Shown here: positions 23,964 to 35,299 of the stretch, piece by piece
Layout: each line of letters starts with the position of its first letter
How positions within the stretch are numbered: the stretch's first letter is position 1
Source of the DNA: Dipylidium caninum
Lineage: Eukaryota > Platyhelminthes > Cestoda > Cyclophyllidea > Dipylidiidae
Reading direction: 5' to 3'
Length of the DNA: 64,000 bases
NCBI GenBank assembly: GCA_017562135.1
Contig: QEYB01000841.1
Coordinates: forward strand, 558,001 to 622,000
Made by a program: the position numbers and the translations under genes
Notes under the pieces: generated by a model
The model's database searches: none
Told to the model about the DNA's origin: nothing
What the model saw: the letters and a program-made list of their open reading frames with translations, nothing else

Positions 23964-24056
23964 GTTTCGGTATCACTTATGAATTCCAAGTGACTGTTCT
24001 CAATTCCACCGGCAATGCAATCATGGAGAGGCTCAATATCACCACACCCGAGAGTC
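23964..24056 (+). CDS. Lar: LAR, FN3 domain 5, last part
   Basis: This is a short 93-base symmetric exon between GCTTTTGTAG and GTAAGT. It encodes FGITYEFQVTVLNSTGNAIM then ERLNITTPES. This is the F-strand tyrosine corner and G strand that complete FN3-5. The junction codon reads Gly. Confidence 0.83.
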
Positions 24057-26226
24057 GTAAGTCCACCTTCTTGTCACTCAATGCAGAAAGTTTGTACGAT
24101 TCTGGAAGAGTAGTCGACGTAGCCACACCCACAGGCGATTTTCTTTCATAATTACGAAGATTTATTATTAAGATGGAAATTATACAACGGGCGTTAAGTG
24201 TAAGTAGACAAACATAAAACGCATTTTTTCACATTATTCGTTGTATTTGGTCGGAATTTATTCCACTGGCATTAACGAGTTGCTGCAAATGACTGGGCAA
24301 GTCGTATTTGCGTTTTTTTTTCAGTCAACTTCTATCTTTTTTTTTGCCATTTGAAAAAAATCTTCAATTATAGAGTTAATGAACTATTAAAAATCCTTTA
24401 TAATATCACTTGTGTCATTGTACTTTCCTTTTAATGAATATGATTCAAAATTGAGAAGTCTCGGGTGTAATGCCATATAATCGGGATGTTATTTAATTCA
24501 CCAGCAGAAATTAAAGCTTTCTGTATCTGTCGTGTGTTATCATCATGCAGTGACAATGCGCGGTGCCGACTGAGCAGTGCCGGTTGTTTTTTCCTCACGA
24601 CTTTCCTCTCATGCACGACAACATTTTTTTTTCACGGAAATGCGACTTCGCCGCTATTATGGCATCGCCTGGAAGGAAGAATGGATGATCACTCCTGAGC
24701 ATTCCCCGTGTGTTAACCATAATTTTTAGCGAAATTTCGGCTTAGAGGCCCTCCTCGGGGTGTAATTCTTGCCCACCCATTTGCCTGATCTTTTCGACTG
24801 TCATGCAAAATCCGCCTTTTCACCACAAATGATGATTTGGTGTAAAAACGGTGGTCGTCGTGTATTGCGAGGCAAGCGACGAAGACGGGCACTTGCTCTT
24901 GCCGTCCGCCGATGGTCTCCAGCTGCGTGGTCATTTGGTGAGGCCGGCACACATGAGTCCGCTTTTGTCTTCTTTATCATTTCTCCTAAGCAGACGTTTT
25001 TAACTCCGCCGTATGGATGGCTGCCTTCCTAGCTTAGACTTGAGTTCACGAACAGTTGTTAGGTGTGACTTGGATCCCACAGTCGTTGTCAATTCTTTCC
25101 CCTGAGTCCGTGGCCTTCTTCGAGGCTCAAAAACATAATTTTTTGAATCAACATGGTGCACTTAGTTGCGCTACGATTCATTTTGAACTCGTGCAGGTAA
25201 AGCAAATGCCTATCGCATCTTGTTCCCTCCTGGTTTTGGCGACAAGTAGAATGAACAGAGGGATACTGAAAACGAGAAGTACTTACGAAATGAGTTAAGA
25301 GGATGTCTTTAAAATTGATACATAAAAATATCGGCCGCAAGTCAAAATGTATTCTCCTCAGCCGTAGATGGACACAAACGCTCGTTTCGTAGTTTCCATC
25401 CTATTATCTCTCCCGTGCGGTGGCGGAGAGTTGATTTCTTTCTTTTTTAATCCCCACGTCATTACTGAAAACCGCGATCAGGTGCCACCAGCGCAACATC
25501 CCAAAGCTCCTCTTTTCCACCGCCTGCTGCCTAGACGGCGCTTAGCTTGAAGGGAATGGTCGTCTCAAAACGCCTCGTCTGGAGGCGCCTTCAATAAGTC
25601 TGGCAAAAAAGTTTCCATCGAGAGCACGACACCGATTCCAATTTGAAGGACCGTGGATGTTTTGGGGGCGAAGGGGGCGGGGAATGGGTGGTTAGGTGGT
25701 TGATGAAATGGAATGAGAATGTCACAGCCTTCAACTTTTTATTTCACTCTTCACACCGTTAAATGAATTACTCTCGTCGCTCTCCGTAGGTAGGTAAGAT
25801 TGTGCATGCCCAGAAAAATCGGCAGTGGGTCACATTTTGTCTGTCAAATCTTTCTCTTTTTTTAATTCTTTACAGCCATTCATCTTACCTAATTTCAAGG
25901 TCACTTGCTAATTCGTCACATATTTGATTGTTCTAGCGTTTTATTAACGTAACGTCCACTTATGCCCATGAATTAAATAGGAAAAAAATTCCGCGTACTG
26001 GCATAGAGCCAACTATGCAAATGCTGAGTCGATTTGCAGGCGGCTTATTTTTTTTCTCGGTAGAGAAATTTTGCCCAAATCAACTCGGCGAAGTGTGCAA
26101 CAGTGGGGGGGGTGGAGGAGAGAACTCAACCCTGTGAAACGACCAACTAAAATTAAGTTGTTCGTTTAGAAAGAGGCCTGCACCACACCCCGCCACCTTA
26201 ATCTATTTGTCCTGTGTTTTGTCCAG
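24057..26226 (+). other. intron between FN3-5 and FN3-6
   Basis: This 2.2-kb intron has consensus ends. About half of it is a dead mariner copy on the - strand. The remainder (25.4-26.2 kb) is unremarkable AT-rich sequence. Confidence 0.8.
24400..25420 (-). mobile_element. dead mariner copy A (cecropia/Hsmar1-like), - sense
   Basis: On the - strand the order is: LYLHEFKMNRSATK (N-terminal helix-turn-helix, near 25200); the block LHQ/GERRILHDSRKDQANGW or its frame variants (catalytic TGDEKWILHDNRK region, near 24800); and QPALLSRHRALSLHDDNTRQ (second catalytic motif, HDN, near 24560). Frameshifts and stops break it. The segment 24732-25060 is about 98% identical by eye to copies B and C, while its flanks differ strongly from them. 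Parts of the leader, including ACGCTCGTTTCGTAGTTTCC near 25380, recur at 39.87 and 43.65 kb. Confidence 0.78.
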
Positions 26227-26532
26227 ATCCCTCGAGTTTTCCCCTGGCACTACGAGTCCGTGGAATCAGTCCCAACGAGGTGGAAGTGACCTGGGAGCCG
26301 CCGGCTCTTCACACTCGAAATGGACGTTTAACGAGCTATCAGGTTCGCTACTACGAAGAGGGCGCCGAGAGCGAGACCGAACAGCTCTTCGATGTCCTCG
26401 TGCCGGAGCAGTTGAAGTACACGGCGAGGGAGCTCAAGACACAGACGAACTACCACTTCATGGTGAGGGCTTTCACCAACAGTGGACCCGGACCGTGGAC
26501 GAGATCAAAAACTTTCCAGGCAACCGGTGAAA
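26227..26532 (+). CDS. Lar: LAR, exon for FN3 domain 6
   Basis: This is a symmetric phase 1-1 exon between TTTTGTCCAG and GTAAGC. It encodes PSSFPLALRVRGISPNEVEV, TWEPPALHTRNGRLTSYQVRYYEEG and YTARELKTQTNYHFMVRAFTNSGPGPWTRSKTFQATGE. Complete FN3 signature: B-strand Trp, NGRLTSYQVRYY in the C strand, and the tyrosine corner NYHFMVRAF. The GPGPWS/T-like end matches LAR FN3-6. Confidence 0.9.
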
Positions 26533-29459
26533 GTAAGCATCCTCTTTGGCTGACATTTGTGTCTTTTTCATGAAATATCGTCTCAGTTGATAATCCTGAT
26601 TCGCCCTCCCGCCTTTCCCCTTGGATTGTTTCTCCTCCATTCTCCCATCACGACTGATGGCTCAAATTAACTTATTATCACAGCAACGTGAACAAGGAAG
26701 ACACTCACAACCCAATTTAAATCCATGTGAAGTATTTGAAATTTTCCCGTTAAACTCAGCGACACTCGCCAAATAGGGAAACTGGGGGAATTTTTAAGTA
26801 ACGTCTCGTTGAAAGATGCCGGAAGCAATGAAATACTCACGAAGGGGCGAGTAAGTTCACTGGAGTGAGTCAATGGAGGCGATTTTTCAGGGTGGGCGGA
26901 TCGCCTTGTCCCTCCGGCCTCCGTAACTGCCTCTTCGTGTCGCCCTACCCGGACGTTTTAACGATTCGACGATTATCAAACCTCATGATGTTAAAACCGG
27001 CGGCGGCGGCGGCGGAGGAGGAGGAGGAGGAGGAGGAGGAGGAGTAGGAGGGGAGAATGGATATATCGGATTGGTCATTGGTGAGAATTTAGGGTAGTTC
27101 ACGTCATTGGAGGGCGTATTTATGATTTCGGCCAGTGGATACAAACACAGGCGTCATTTTCCCAAGGAATGCCAAATACTGACAACCGCATTATTCGTCG
27201 CATTCCATGTCCAGCCTGCATGAAATTCCCTTCCTTCGTGTTCCGACAATTATGTAGCAGCATCAGGGCTTTGGCGTATTCACAACTACGTGCGCTTCAA
27301 TGAAAGGTGTACGAGAAATCAGGAAGCCCCTTCCCTCAGTGTATTCCAACGTCAGCGTACCAAAATACCATGTCATGTTGGCAAGACGGTTTGTCAACGG
27401 GAGTCAGACTAAAAAACCTCCATTTAAAACTATTTTCTCTTTTTAACTCAATTCAACATGACTATTGTGGTAGAGATGGCTTTGAGTTTACGGTCACGGA
27501 AGGTGTACGAGGCGGTTTATAAGGCACACTCGAATTGTCAAATCGCCTAACAACCAGGGGACAGGGGATATGACAGCCTCGGCGGTAGTGGAGTTTTTAA
27601 CGCTCTATTCTCGCTCTCTCTGCCCACCGCTAAGTTGCCACGATGAGGCAGTTGAGGCCGGTAGTCTTGCAATGCTGAGAAAATATCTCCCTTTCGTTAA
27701 TAATTAACTCATGATAGGAGCTGTGAGGAGGACGATCAAACGAGCGTTTAATATCCTTTCAAAATGCCCTCTTTTCGAGAGGTGGGACCGTCACCCGGGC
27801 GCGATGGGAGTCCAGCCTTTCATTGGCATTGCTGAAAGGTGTGATGGAGCATAAAAAAGGCCCTGCCTCCTTTCTCCTCGCCTCTCCTTTGCTCCAACCC
27901 ACTGACTGCTAGTCAAAATGTCTTCCCGGGTTTGTCACCTTGGCCTCCGGTTTCATTGGACCGCCTTAATTAAATAAGCGACAGTAAACGATTCGTAAGT
28001 GGTTTCAACCCTGCAGACGCCAAAACACGCTAGGCTAATTTAATTCGGACAGTAGTTCCCTAAGAGAGGCTTTAATGTTCCTCTCTCTCTCACAAAGTGG
28101 TTTTTCATTGACAAATGAAATAATCACCTTAGGAGCTTTTAAAATTTTACTTTACTCGGAGAGGATCGCCATTAGCCAACCTTGTTGAGGCACGTATAAG
28201 CCAATCGGCCGTCATTAATTCATGAGGCCCCGTGAAACGCTGCATTTTAAGGGAGTTTCAAGAAAAAACAGCGTCTTTGTCACTTTCACTCGTGGTTACC
28301 GATTCAAAGAGGGTTTAACCGAGTGAGCACAGCCAGCCACTTGAACTCGGAGGGTCTCATTCAGCCTCGGCCACCTTCGGACCGTCGTTTCGGTAGCCTC
28401 CAAATTCCGTTGTGCTCAAGGCGAAATAGGCGAAATTAGCAACGCCTCAGGAAAATGTATTTTTTGCTTCCCTAAAACTACATTTCTCGAGCGCACTTTT
28501 GACATTCTGACATAAAGCCGGTGGAGGTGGAGGCGTAGCGGAGACGAGGAAGACGGAGATGGGGACGAGGAGGGAAAAGGAGGAGGAGGCGGCGGCAGAT
28601 AAATCTCCTCACTGGCTTCCAAGCCTACGGAGTAGCCCACTTTACGGGGAGTACATTAGAATTTTCCACAGTCCTCTCGCAGACAGCAGCGTCACAGTAC
28701 TTCCGTCCTCTTCAATTCAGGTGTTTTTCCCCCCCAACCGCGTTTCCCATTTCACGACCCTGAGAAATTTGCCTTCTCACCTCCGAATGCTTAGCCTGTT
28801 TTCGCGCTGTTTTCGGCAATGGACATTAAGGCCTGCCTTTCTAAATGTAGGGCATTTGTGCATCTACTTGGCGTGTTTTGTTAAGCTGGTGTTATTGCTG
28901 GCGGTTGTGAGGCCGGTGAATTTACGGGGCGGACAGAAGCAAGAGGAAGGCTCGAACAGCTGACGCCTCGAAATGCAAAGCCATCATCCGTCCACGTGCT
29001 CCGTTACTGACTTTTTGGCCACAAAAGTGAACAAACAAAAAAAGTGCCTCATCATTAACTTGTCTGTTCGGTCATACGACCCAGGGAGAGATTGTTTTTC
29101 CTTCGTCCTGTGAATGGCCTGACTGTCTCGTCTTGCAATGATTCAGTCGTCTACCTGACTAATCCCACTTAATTGGTCTTTACTGCTGCCAAAAAAGGAG
29201 GATTGCATGCTTTGTCACATTTATTAGTCGAAGAATTAGCTTTAAATGTTATTGTTGCCGCTGTTGTCGTTGTTGTTGTGGTTGTTTGCTTCCATTCCAC
29301 GTGGAATTCGTTTGCTCGCCTCGTATTGCGTCAATTCGGGATTTTAGGGAAAGCAGGAGAAAGTCTGGACGGCAGTTCTGCTGTTTATTCAGTAGCAGCT
29401 GGTTAGATAGTTATTGTGAATGAATGGACATGATGGCGCGTCGGTGCTTGTACCTGTAG
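26533..29459 (+). other. intron between FN3-6 and FN3-7
   Basis: This 2.9-kb intron has a GTAAGC donor and a TACCTGTAG acceptor. It contains a GGC/GGA tract and a GGA/GTT-rich region (28.5 and 29.25 kb). No exon or mobile element was recognised. Confidence 0.75.
26999..27043. repeat. (GGC)n(GGA)n triplet tract
   Basis: GGC units pass into about nine GGA units. It resembles the tract at 11.0 kb. Confidence 0.85.
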
Positions 29460-29932
29460 GTCCTCCGCCACCGGTCGACGTTCAAGCTATTCGAATTAAT
29501 CAGCACCAAATTAAGGTGACATGGCGAATGCCCGAGGTTGATTCGGCGGCTGGTCGACTTCCCTCCTCGCCCTCCTCCTCCCTATCGCGGGCCAACTTCA
29601 GGCACGCCTCGATTCAGGGCTTCCAGATCCTCTACGCACCGAACGACAGCCCCTACGACTCCTCTCGATGGACCACGTACGAGGTTGGACCCTTTCAGAT
29701 GGCCATCATCTCCCACCTGCAAAGCAAGTCTCCCTACATCATCCGTGTCAAGTCGAAAGGCCCGGATGGCCGCTACGGCGACTGGAGTGACCCGCCCGCT
29801 GTTGCACGATCCACAATGGCCACATGGGGAACTGACTACTCAGTCAGGGGCCTCCTCTGCACCCCGGGGCTCACAAGTGCCAAAATCACCTGGCAGAGGC
29901 CCGAGAACACCAAGGGACTGGTCGGTTTTAAT
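29460..29932 (+). CDS. Lar: LAR, FN3 domain 7 and start of FN3 domain 8
   Basis: The exon starts in phase 1 after TACCTGTAG and ends in phase 0 before GTAAGC at 29933. FN3-7 runs PPPPVDVQAIRINQHQIKV, TWRMPEVDSAAGR, then a Ser/Pro-rich loop, IQGFQILYAP and YIIRVKSKGPDGRYGDWSDP. FN3-8 begins with DYSVRGLLCTPGLTSAKI, TWQRPENTKGLVGFN and continues in the next exon. The GDWSDP motif and the two B-strand Trp residues define the two modules. The Ser-rich loop adds about 20 residues to FN3-7. The frame is open across all 473 bases. Confidence 0.88.
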
Positions 29933-30883
29933 GTAAGCACCTTGAATCGGACTAGGAGTGTCTAACCCTCCAGTGGGATGACAGCCAGATCTAGTTAGCG
30001 GATTATCGTCAGGTTGAGAGGCCTTCTAACCAGGACAAGTTGCCCGTGGCAGCCTAAGTACACCGCTGGTGTTTGCGTCAAGTGAGGCCTGTCAACGCCC
30101 ATGCACCCACCACTGCCGCCGTTTGTTGTTTCCACCTCCGCGCAGAATTAAGTCCCAATTTGGTCTCACTCGTGGTTTGGGCGTTGGACAGATGCGCAGT
30201 GGCCAGACACTTTCTAAGCTGCCTCCCTCTTTCTTTCCCTTGATTTAAGCGGGAGGAAGAGGAGGAAGCATAAAACGTGTGAAGCGACTAGAGGTGTGTG
30301 TATGGTGCCGCAAAAGGTTGTCTGAAATGCTCCTTCATGATTTGTTATTTGGCTGTCCTTGTCTCCTCACTTTCTCTTCCTCTGTCCTCGGACACATTTC
30401 CACTTTCACCCGAGTCGGCACGCGAACAGGGGCGACTAGTGAAATCTTCCTTTAGAGAACAAAGTGGAATAAGACTTTCCATTCTGCAAAGTCATTTGGA
30501 CATGAAGAACGAGTAGATGGAAAAATAAGCACAAAAGTACTCGCATCTTTATCCACTTTGGTGAAGTGCTCAACATTCATCCTCAGCCGTCCACCAACTC
30601 ATGTGTAATTTTAGGGATTTAATGGCATGTTAAAAGAGGACCAATTCACATTTCACATGTTTAGTCCGCTGGCGGAGCCCTTGTGCTCCGAGGAGAGTTG
30701 GACGGGTAATGCATGATTCCCCCGGCGCAGCATGTATCGAGAAGAGACCAGCATCTGGGGCGACAGATCCCACGCACGCTTCCGAGGAGTCTTTCAATTC
30801 CATTCGCCACACAGTGGCAATTAGTTTAAATTCTCGGGGAATGAATAAATTTATTGTGAGTGTGAACTCGCCTCTCCATTTAG
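29933..30883 (+). other. intron inside FN3-8
   Basis: A 951-base phase-0 intron with GTAAGC and CTCCATTTAG ends. Nothing else was recognised. Confidence 0.8.
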
Positions 30884-31118
30884 ATACGAGCCTCCGGCTC
30901 GAAGGAATACGCCGACGAGTCCGGTGTAATGCGACGGCAGAATTTCGATCCTCGAAGTGCTCGACAGGCCTTCTTCGATGCCCAAGACGGCTACGATTAC
31001 GTTGTGAAGGATCTGGAGCCCAACACCATCTACGACATTCAAGTTAACGCTTACTACGAGACCGGAATGAATTTGGAGAGTAATTGGGAGACCACAAGTT
31101 GCCATACAGAAATGCAAA
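30884..31118 (+). CDS. Lar: LAR, FN3 domain 8, second part
   Basis: The exon starts in phase 0 after CTCCATTTAG and ends in phase 1 before GTAAGT. It encodes IRASGSKEYADESGVMRRQN, then GYDYVVKDLEPNTIYDIQVN and AYYETGMNLESNWETTSCHT. The tyrosine corner (LEPNTIYDIQVNAY) and G-strand complete FN3-8. This is the eighth FN3 module, the number typical of long LAR-family receptors. Confidence 0.87.
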
Positions 31119-31439
31119 GTAAGTAGAGGAGATTATGTTAGCGTTGCCACAAGGTGGCCTCGCGGTTCAGCGACACAGTTAGAGTTGACTGAACGGGGAC
31201 TGTCGTCCACGCCCCGGGCCACCTGATGGTGTAGTTGACTTGGGACTCCCACTCATCGGGGACCGCTTGATGCGATTAGGGAGGGGATCGGTGGTCCTCT
31301 GAGCCATTGCCGACCCGCCACCCCCGCGCCCCGTCAGGGAGAAGCTTAAAATTCACTTGTTCCCAGGCTCATTTTTCACTATAATTTGTCGTGTTTTGAT
31401 GCTCTCACCTGTTAATTGTAACTTTTTTCTTTTATTTAG
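31119..31439 (+). other. short intron after FN3-8
   Basis: A 321-base intron with a GTAAGT donor and a strong pyrimidine-rich acceptor (TTTTCTTTTATTTAG). Nothing else was seen in it. Confidence 0.85.
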
Positions 31440-31612
31440 AACCAGAAAAGGTGCCTCCCCCATTGCCAATTTCAGCCCTAGAGGATCGCAAGCAGGTCAG
31501 CATGAAGGTCTTTCGAGTTAGCGAAAGGCTGGGGAAAATTCGTCAGTATTACATGATGGTCAGCCCATGGCATCTCACCACGGCTCCCCTGGAAATGTTG
31601 ACAGTCGATGAG
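31440..31612 (+). CDS. Lar: LAR, membrane-proximal extracellular region, first exon
   Basis: The exon runs from phase 1 to phase 0 (GTGAGT at 31613). It encodes PEKVPPPLPISALEDRKQVS and ERLGKIRQYYMMVSP. The IRQYYMMVSP stretch corresponds to the conserved IRxYxxVVxP segment of LAR receptors, which follows FN3-8 and precedes the proteolytic cleavage region. No basic cleavage motif is seen in this exon. Confidence 0.8.
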
Positions 31613-32689
31613 GTGAGTCGAGCTAACGTGAGTGTGAGGTGTTCGCTTAGAAGCATGGACGCTTGACAACGCGGACAACCTCGATCGCTTGTCAGTCAGT
31701 TCCAGTCTCGTCCGAGACGTTTTGACAGCAGTCAACAATCAGTCCCATTTTAGCATAATCGAGTGAGGACGGGTGTAGGGACATTGACTGAACGAGAAGT
31801 CTGACTGAATTTTCCTCCCGATCCTGTGGCACATAGTCTTCTGACACCTCCTCCGGCCTGTGCGCTGCGACGATTGTGTCAACCGCGTGCGATGCTTGGC
31901 AGAAGGCAAAATCGCGGAACTGAGGGGGTGGTTCCACACTCCTGTCGTGGTGACTGCTCAGTGGGGTGTGGGCGAATCTCTCGGGAGTTTCCGCTGAGGT
32001 CAGCCATTCTGCCACTTCCTTTTGTCCCCCTCTTTACATAAAAGAAAAATACCACATGAGAGTGCGCCAAAATCTTCGCCAAACTCCCCAGTGTCCATAA
32101 ATCAAGTAGTTCTCCAACTGACAAGTTGGGTCTCCGCGCGTCGGCGCTTGTCCAACTAACCGGTTTGGCACAGGCAATTTGTGGAGATGAGGCGGGTACT
32201 TAATTGTAATTGACTTCTTAACTCAGATAAATGGCAGACCGACGATGCGATTAGACGGCCGGGGTGCACTGCCCTTAAGGCTCTGCCTGTCACTGACCCC
32301 TTCACACGCGCTGGTCCCATCCTCGCCGGGTCCACATGTCTCGGTAGGGGGGGGGGGCGATTTGTGGGACCAAATTGGGCTGGCAAAGTGGGTTTATCTT
32401 CCCATCAATCTCGATTTTAACGTGTCCTCATTCGGAAATTTACAAGACATCATGTAAGGTAAACGGCTTGATGAAGATAAGAAGGCAGACTCGTCCGATC
32501 CGTCGTGACAGGGAAATATTAGGTTGGCAACAATGAAACGAGTGTTTTAGCTTGGTGTGCGTGTGTTCGATATTTCTATTTATAAATTCTAAAGGTATTC
32601 TTCTCACTCATTCCGTGTTTTTATCTCAATATAGCTTTATTCTTCCCCGAAGTAAGACGGAAACAAAACACGTTTTACATCTACTTTTC

Positions 32690-33690
32690 TTGCAGCAGAT
32701 AAAATAAAATCTTAGCGCAGCTCAACAAGCCATGAGAAACATTCATGAGGCATTTGGAGATGCGTCAAATGGTGAAAAAAAGCCAAGATGTTGGTGCCAT
32801 CAATTCCGTTCTGACAAGTGGCGCATCGCCGAGGAACCTCGGAGCGCACCACTGACGCATGCTGATGATGAAGAGAAGGATAAATTAGAAACGACGACGG
32901 TGGAATGTGATTCAAAAACAACAACTGTTCGTGAACTCAAGGCTAAGCTAGGAAGGCAGCCATCCATACGGCGGAGTTAAAAACGTCTGCTTAGGAGAAA
33001 TGATAAAGAAGACAAAAGCGGACTCATGTGTGCCGGCCTCACCAAATGACCACGCAGCTGGAGACCATCGGCGGACGGCAAGAGCAAGTGCCCGTCTTCG
33101 TCGCTTGCCTCGCAATACACGACGACCACCGTTTTTACACCAAATCATCATTTATGGTGAAAGGCGGATTTTGCATGACAGTCGAAAAGATCAGGCAAAT
33201 GGGTGGGCGAGAATTACACCCCGAGGAGGGCCTCTAAGCCGAAATTCTGTCAAAATTTTGTGGTTGACACAAGGGAAGAGGGCAAGGAGGAGTCAGTAAT
33301 CGCCCTTCCTTCCTACAAATGGGCGAAAGCATAAGAGCGGCGGAGTTGCATGACCGTGAAGTCAGTCGATTTCTTGTGGGAGAAGAAACTTGTGAGGAAG
33401 AAACAACTTGCAGTATTTTGGCATTATGACAGCGCATGACAACCATGTGGAGCTTTATTTCCTGTAGACGGTGTGGATTTTCTCCCAAACCATTATTGTC
33501 TTTTTCGTAGTTACGAGGTTTTTTAAGAGAAGAGAACATAAAATAACCAAAATGGTATCGTAAATGGCCTCAAGTCGCTTATTGACTCCAAAATATGACT
33601 TGTTTTCCAACCGGCAAGAAGCTGTAGGTGCCAGAGGATTCAATTTTATCTGAATTATGTGGAAAATTGAAGCTTTTTTTTCTACTTATA
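32690..33690 (+). mobile_element. dead mariner copy B (cecropia/Hsmar1-like), + sense, nearly full length
   Basis: In + sense, with frame changes, one reads RNIHEAFGD (32730), HQFRSDKWRIAEEPRSAPL, then [30 protein letters not shown] (32870-32960). These match the RWFQKFRSG, GRPSxxDDDELRALVEADP and TTRELAEELG segments of Hsmar1-type mariners. Next come LHDSRKDQANGW (catalytic region, near 33170), SNRPSFLQMGESIRAAELHD (near 33296, matching VIHYSFLNPGETITAEKY) and NQNGIVNGLKSLIDSKI (C-terminal, near 33545). Stops and frameshifts make it inactive. The catalytic TGDEKW has decayed to YGERR. It lies in the intron upstream of the cleavage-site exon. Confidence 0.85.
32848..33404. repeat. left arm of a 557-base inverted repeat (copy B)
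   Basis: This arm is the reverse complement of 35446-36003, about 98% identical by eye. The arms enclose about 2.0 kb containing two LAR exons. Identity drops sharply at both arm ends although both copies continue as mariner. Confidence 0.88.
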
Positions 33691-34003
33691 TCCAACACCC
33701 CCTTCATAGTTGCCAACCTAATCCCACGTCTTTGCTGGGGCATCGAGGTCGTACAAACAGGCGGTGAGTCGGCAGACCGAAGCACTTTTCGCCCATACGC
33801 CAGAAGGTGACATTTCACAGGCTAAAAGTGTACGGCGCATTTTTTTAAATTGGCAATAGACTTTTAAATATACAAATAAAACGTATTAGTTTTTCGTGTA
33901 ACACGGAAACGTTTGGGTCAACGCCCTCTAGGCAAAAGCACTAAACTCCCGGGTGGACGATGTAACACACACAGTGTTTGTTGCTTTCTCCTCTCACTGT
34001 CAG

Positions 34004-34357
34004 ATAATTTCCTCCTCGCGGAAGCTACCTTCCACCAAAACTCGCTACATCGCAGCTCGTTTCACCCAAGACTACTTTGAGCCGGCCGGTACTAGTTCTC
34101 GGGACTTTATTCTCGGCGGTGGTAACGGCATCGCCTCATCCGCCCTGGTCCCACCGCCACCTTTCGCTGTGGCCTCGCAACGCAGACGTCGCAGCCCCGC
34201 GGTGGTTAGGGGCAAAGTCTACTCGACAAACTCCCAGCAGAATTGGCTTCTCAACGATGCTGGCGCCGTGGATGACGCCTCGGTTGCAGCCGCTGCTTAC
34301 TTGGATGCTGCCGTTGTCTTTGACAACAAACCCCTTGAAGCCGGTCAAGTCTACTGT
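34004..34357 (+). CDS. Lar: LAR, membrane-proximal region with furin-type cleavage site
   Basis: This is a phase 0-0 exon between CTCACTGTCAG and GTAAGG. It encodes TRYIAARFTQ and FEPAGTSSRDFILGGG, matching the conserved PYIAAxF...FxLG block of LAR. Then come a Pro/Ala-rich stretch, the tetrabasic RRRRSP (Arg codons 34181-34192), and FDNKPLEAGQVYC, matching NKPLxPGxxY. LAR receptors are cleaved by furin-like proteases near a polybasic site into noncovalently bound E and P subunits. RRRR followed by Ser fits such a site. It lies after the FxLG block, whereas from memory the human LAR site precedes it. Confidence 0.85.
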
Positions 34358-34467
34358 GTAAGGCGACATGATGGTCACTTTGAGAGTCTGCTGGCGTCGC
34401 AGGGCTCATATTCTTCACTTTTAATGGTCTAGCCAACTTAATCGCCTCTCTCTCGGCTGTATTGTAG

Positions 34468-34739
34468 GCTCTGGTTCTGGCCTGCACATTCCAAGGCAAC
34501 GGATCGACGACGGACGGGCTGGGGACGTGCACAGCCTCGCCGTGGTCGCCGCCGTTCGCCACGGACCCCTACCTCCCCGCCCTGCTGGAGTTGAGGGCGC
34601 CCTCCGGTCACATCTACACCACCTCGAGTCCCACCTCGGTGTTCGGCTCAACTGACCTTTACACCGTGTCAATTGTTGCTGTCATCCTCGGGGCTGCTGT
34701 GGTCACCACAATTTGCACTGTTCTGGTGTGCATCTTCAG
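34468..34739 (+). CDS. Lar: LAR, transmembrane exon
   Basis: The exon starts in phase 0 after TGTATTGTAG and ends in phase 2 before GTGAGT at 34740. It encodes ALVLACTFQGNGSTTDGLG, a Pro/Ser-rich stalk, HIYTTSSPTS (matching the YATSPYS element before the LAR membrane helix), and the helix SIVAVILGAAVVTTICTVLV followed by CIFR. This is the single-pass helix of the receptor. The cytoplasmic side begins in the next exon with RRRKPK, the stop-transfer. Confidence 0.88.
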
Positions 34740-35299
34740 GTGAGTTAGACTGGACTCTCTTCGGTCGTGGCACCTGGTAGACAAAAATTTCTCAGCTTTG
34801 AGTGATGGAGGCAACTCAAAGTGACTTGTGCTATTGTTTTTCTCTCCCCAAGGCGAAGGGGGCGGAGGAAATCAGGATGACGGGAGTCTGTGGCTGCTTG
34901 GTGTACTCTCTGGCCACCGGCGGGCATTCGCCTGTTGGTGGAGGCGGGTCGTGGCGTGGCGTTTGGGGGTCGTCGAGGCACGTGCAGGAGGGACATTTAC
35001 AAATCGGGGAGATCATTAGAGGCATCTGGGAATTAGTCATTTGGCCATTTGGCGAGTGTCAGCCAGCAGGGAGAAGAACCTTTTACCTCATCTCTATTAA
35101 CTTGGGAAATACGAAACAAGCGTTGAATACAAGTAGAAAACAAAAGGCCAATTTTCCACGTAACTTAATGTATTCAGTCGAAATGACTCCCATTCTCATC
35201 TCCGACTTTATGTTAATTTCCTTTTGCTGGAAACTTTAGGTTTCAGAGTTAATAAGAGACCCCAGATCATTTATGGTATCATTTTGGTTATTTCATATT

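Larger units (their letters stand above)
31613..34003 (+). other. intron before the cleavage-site exon
   Basis: This 2.4-kb intron contains a dead mariner copy (B) in + sense and a short G-run near 32345. No other exon was recognised. Confidence 0.8.

Noticed and set aside
29538..29936. Pro/Arg-rich frame overlapping the FN3-7/8 exon
   Set aside because: It is an out-of-frame shadow of a clear FN3 coding exon.
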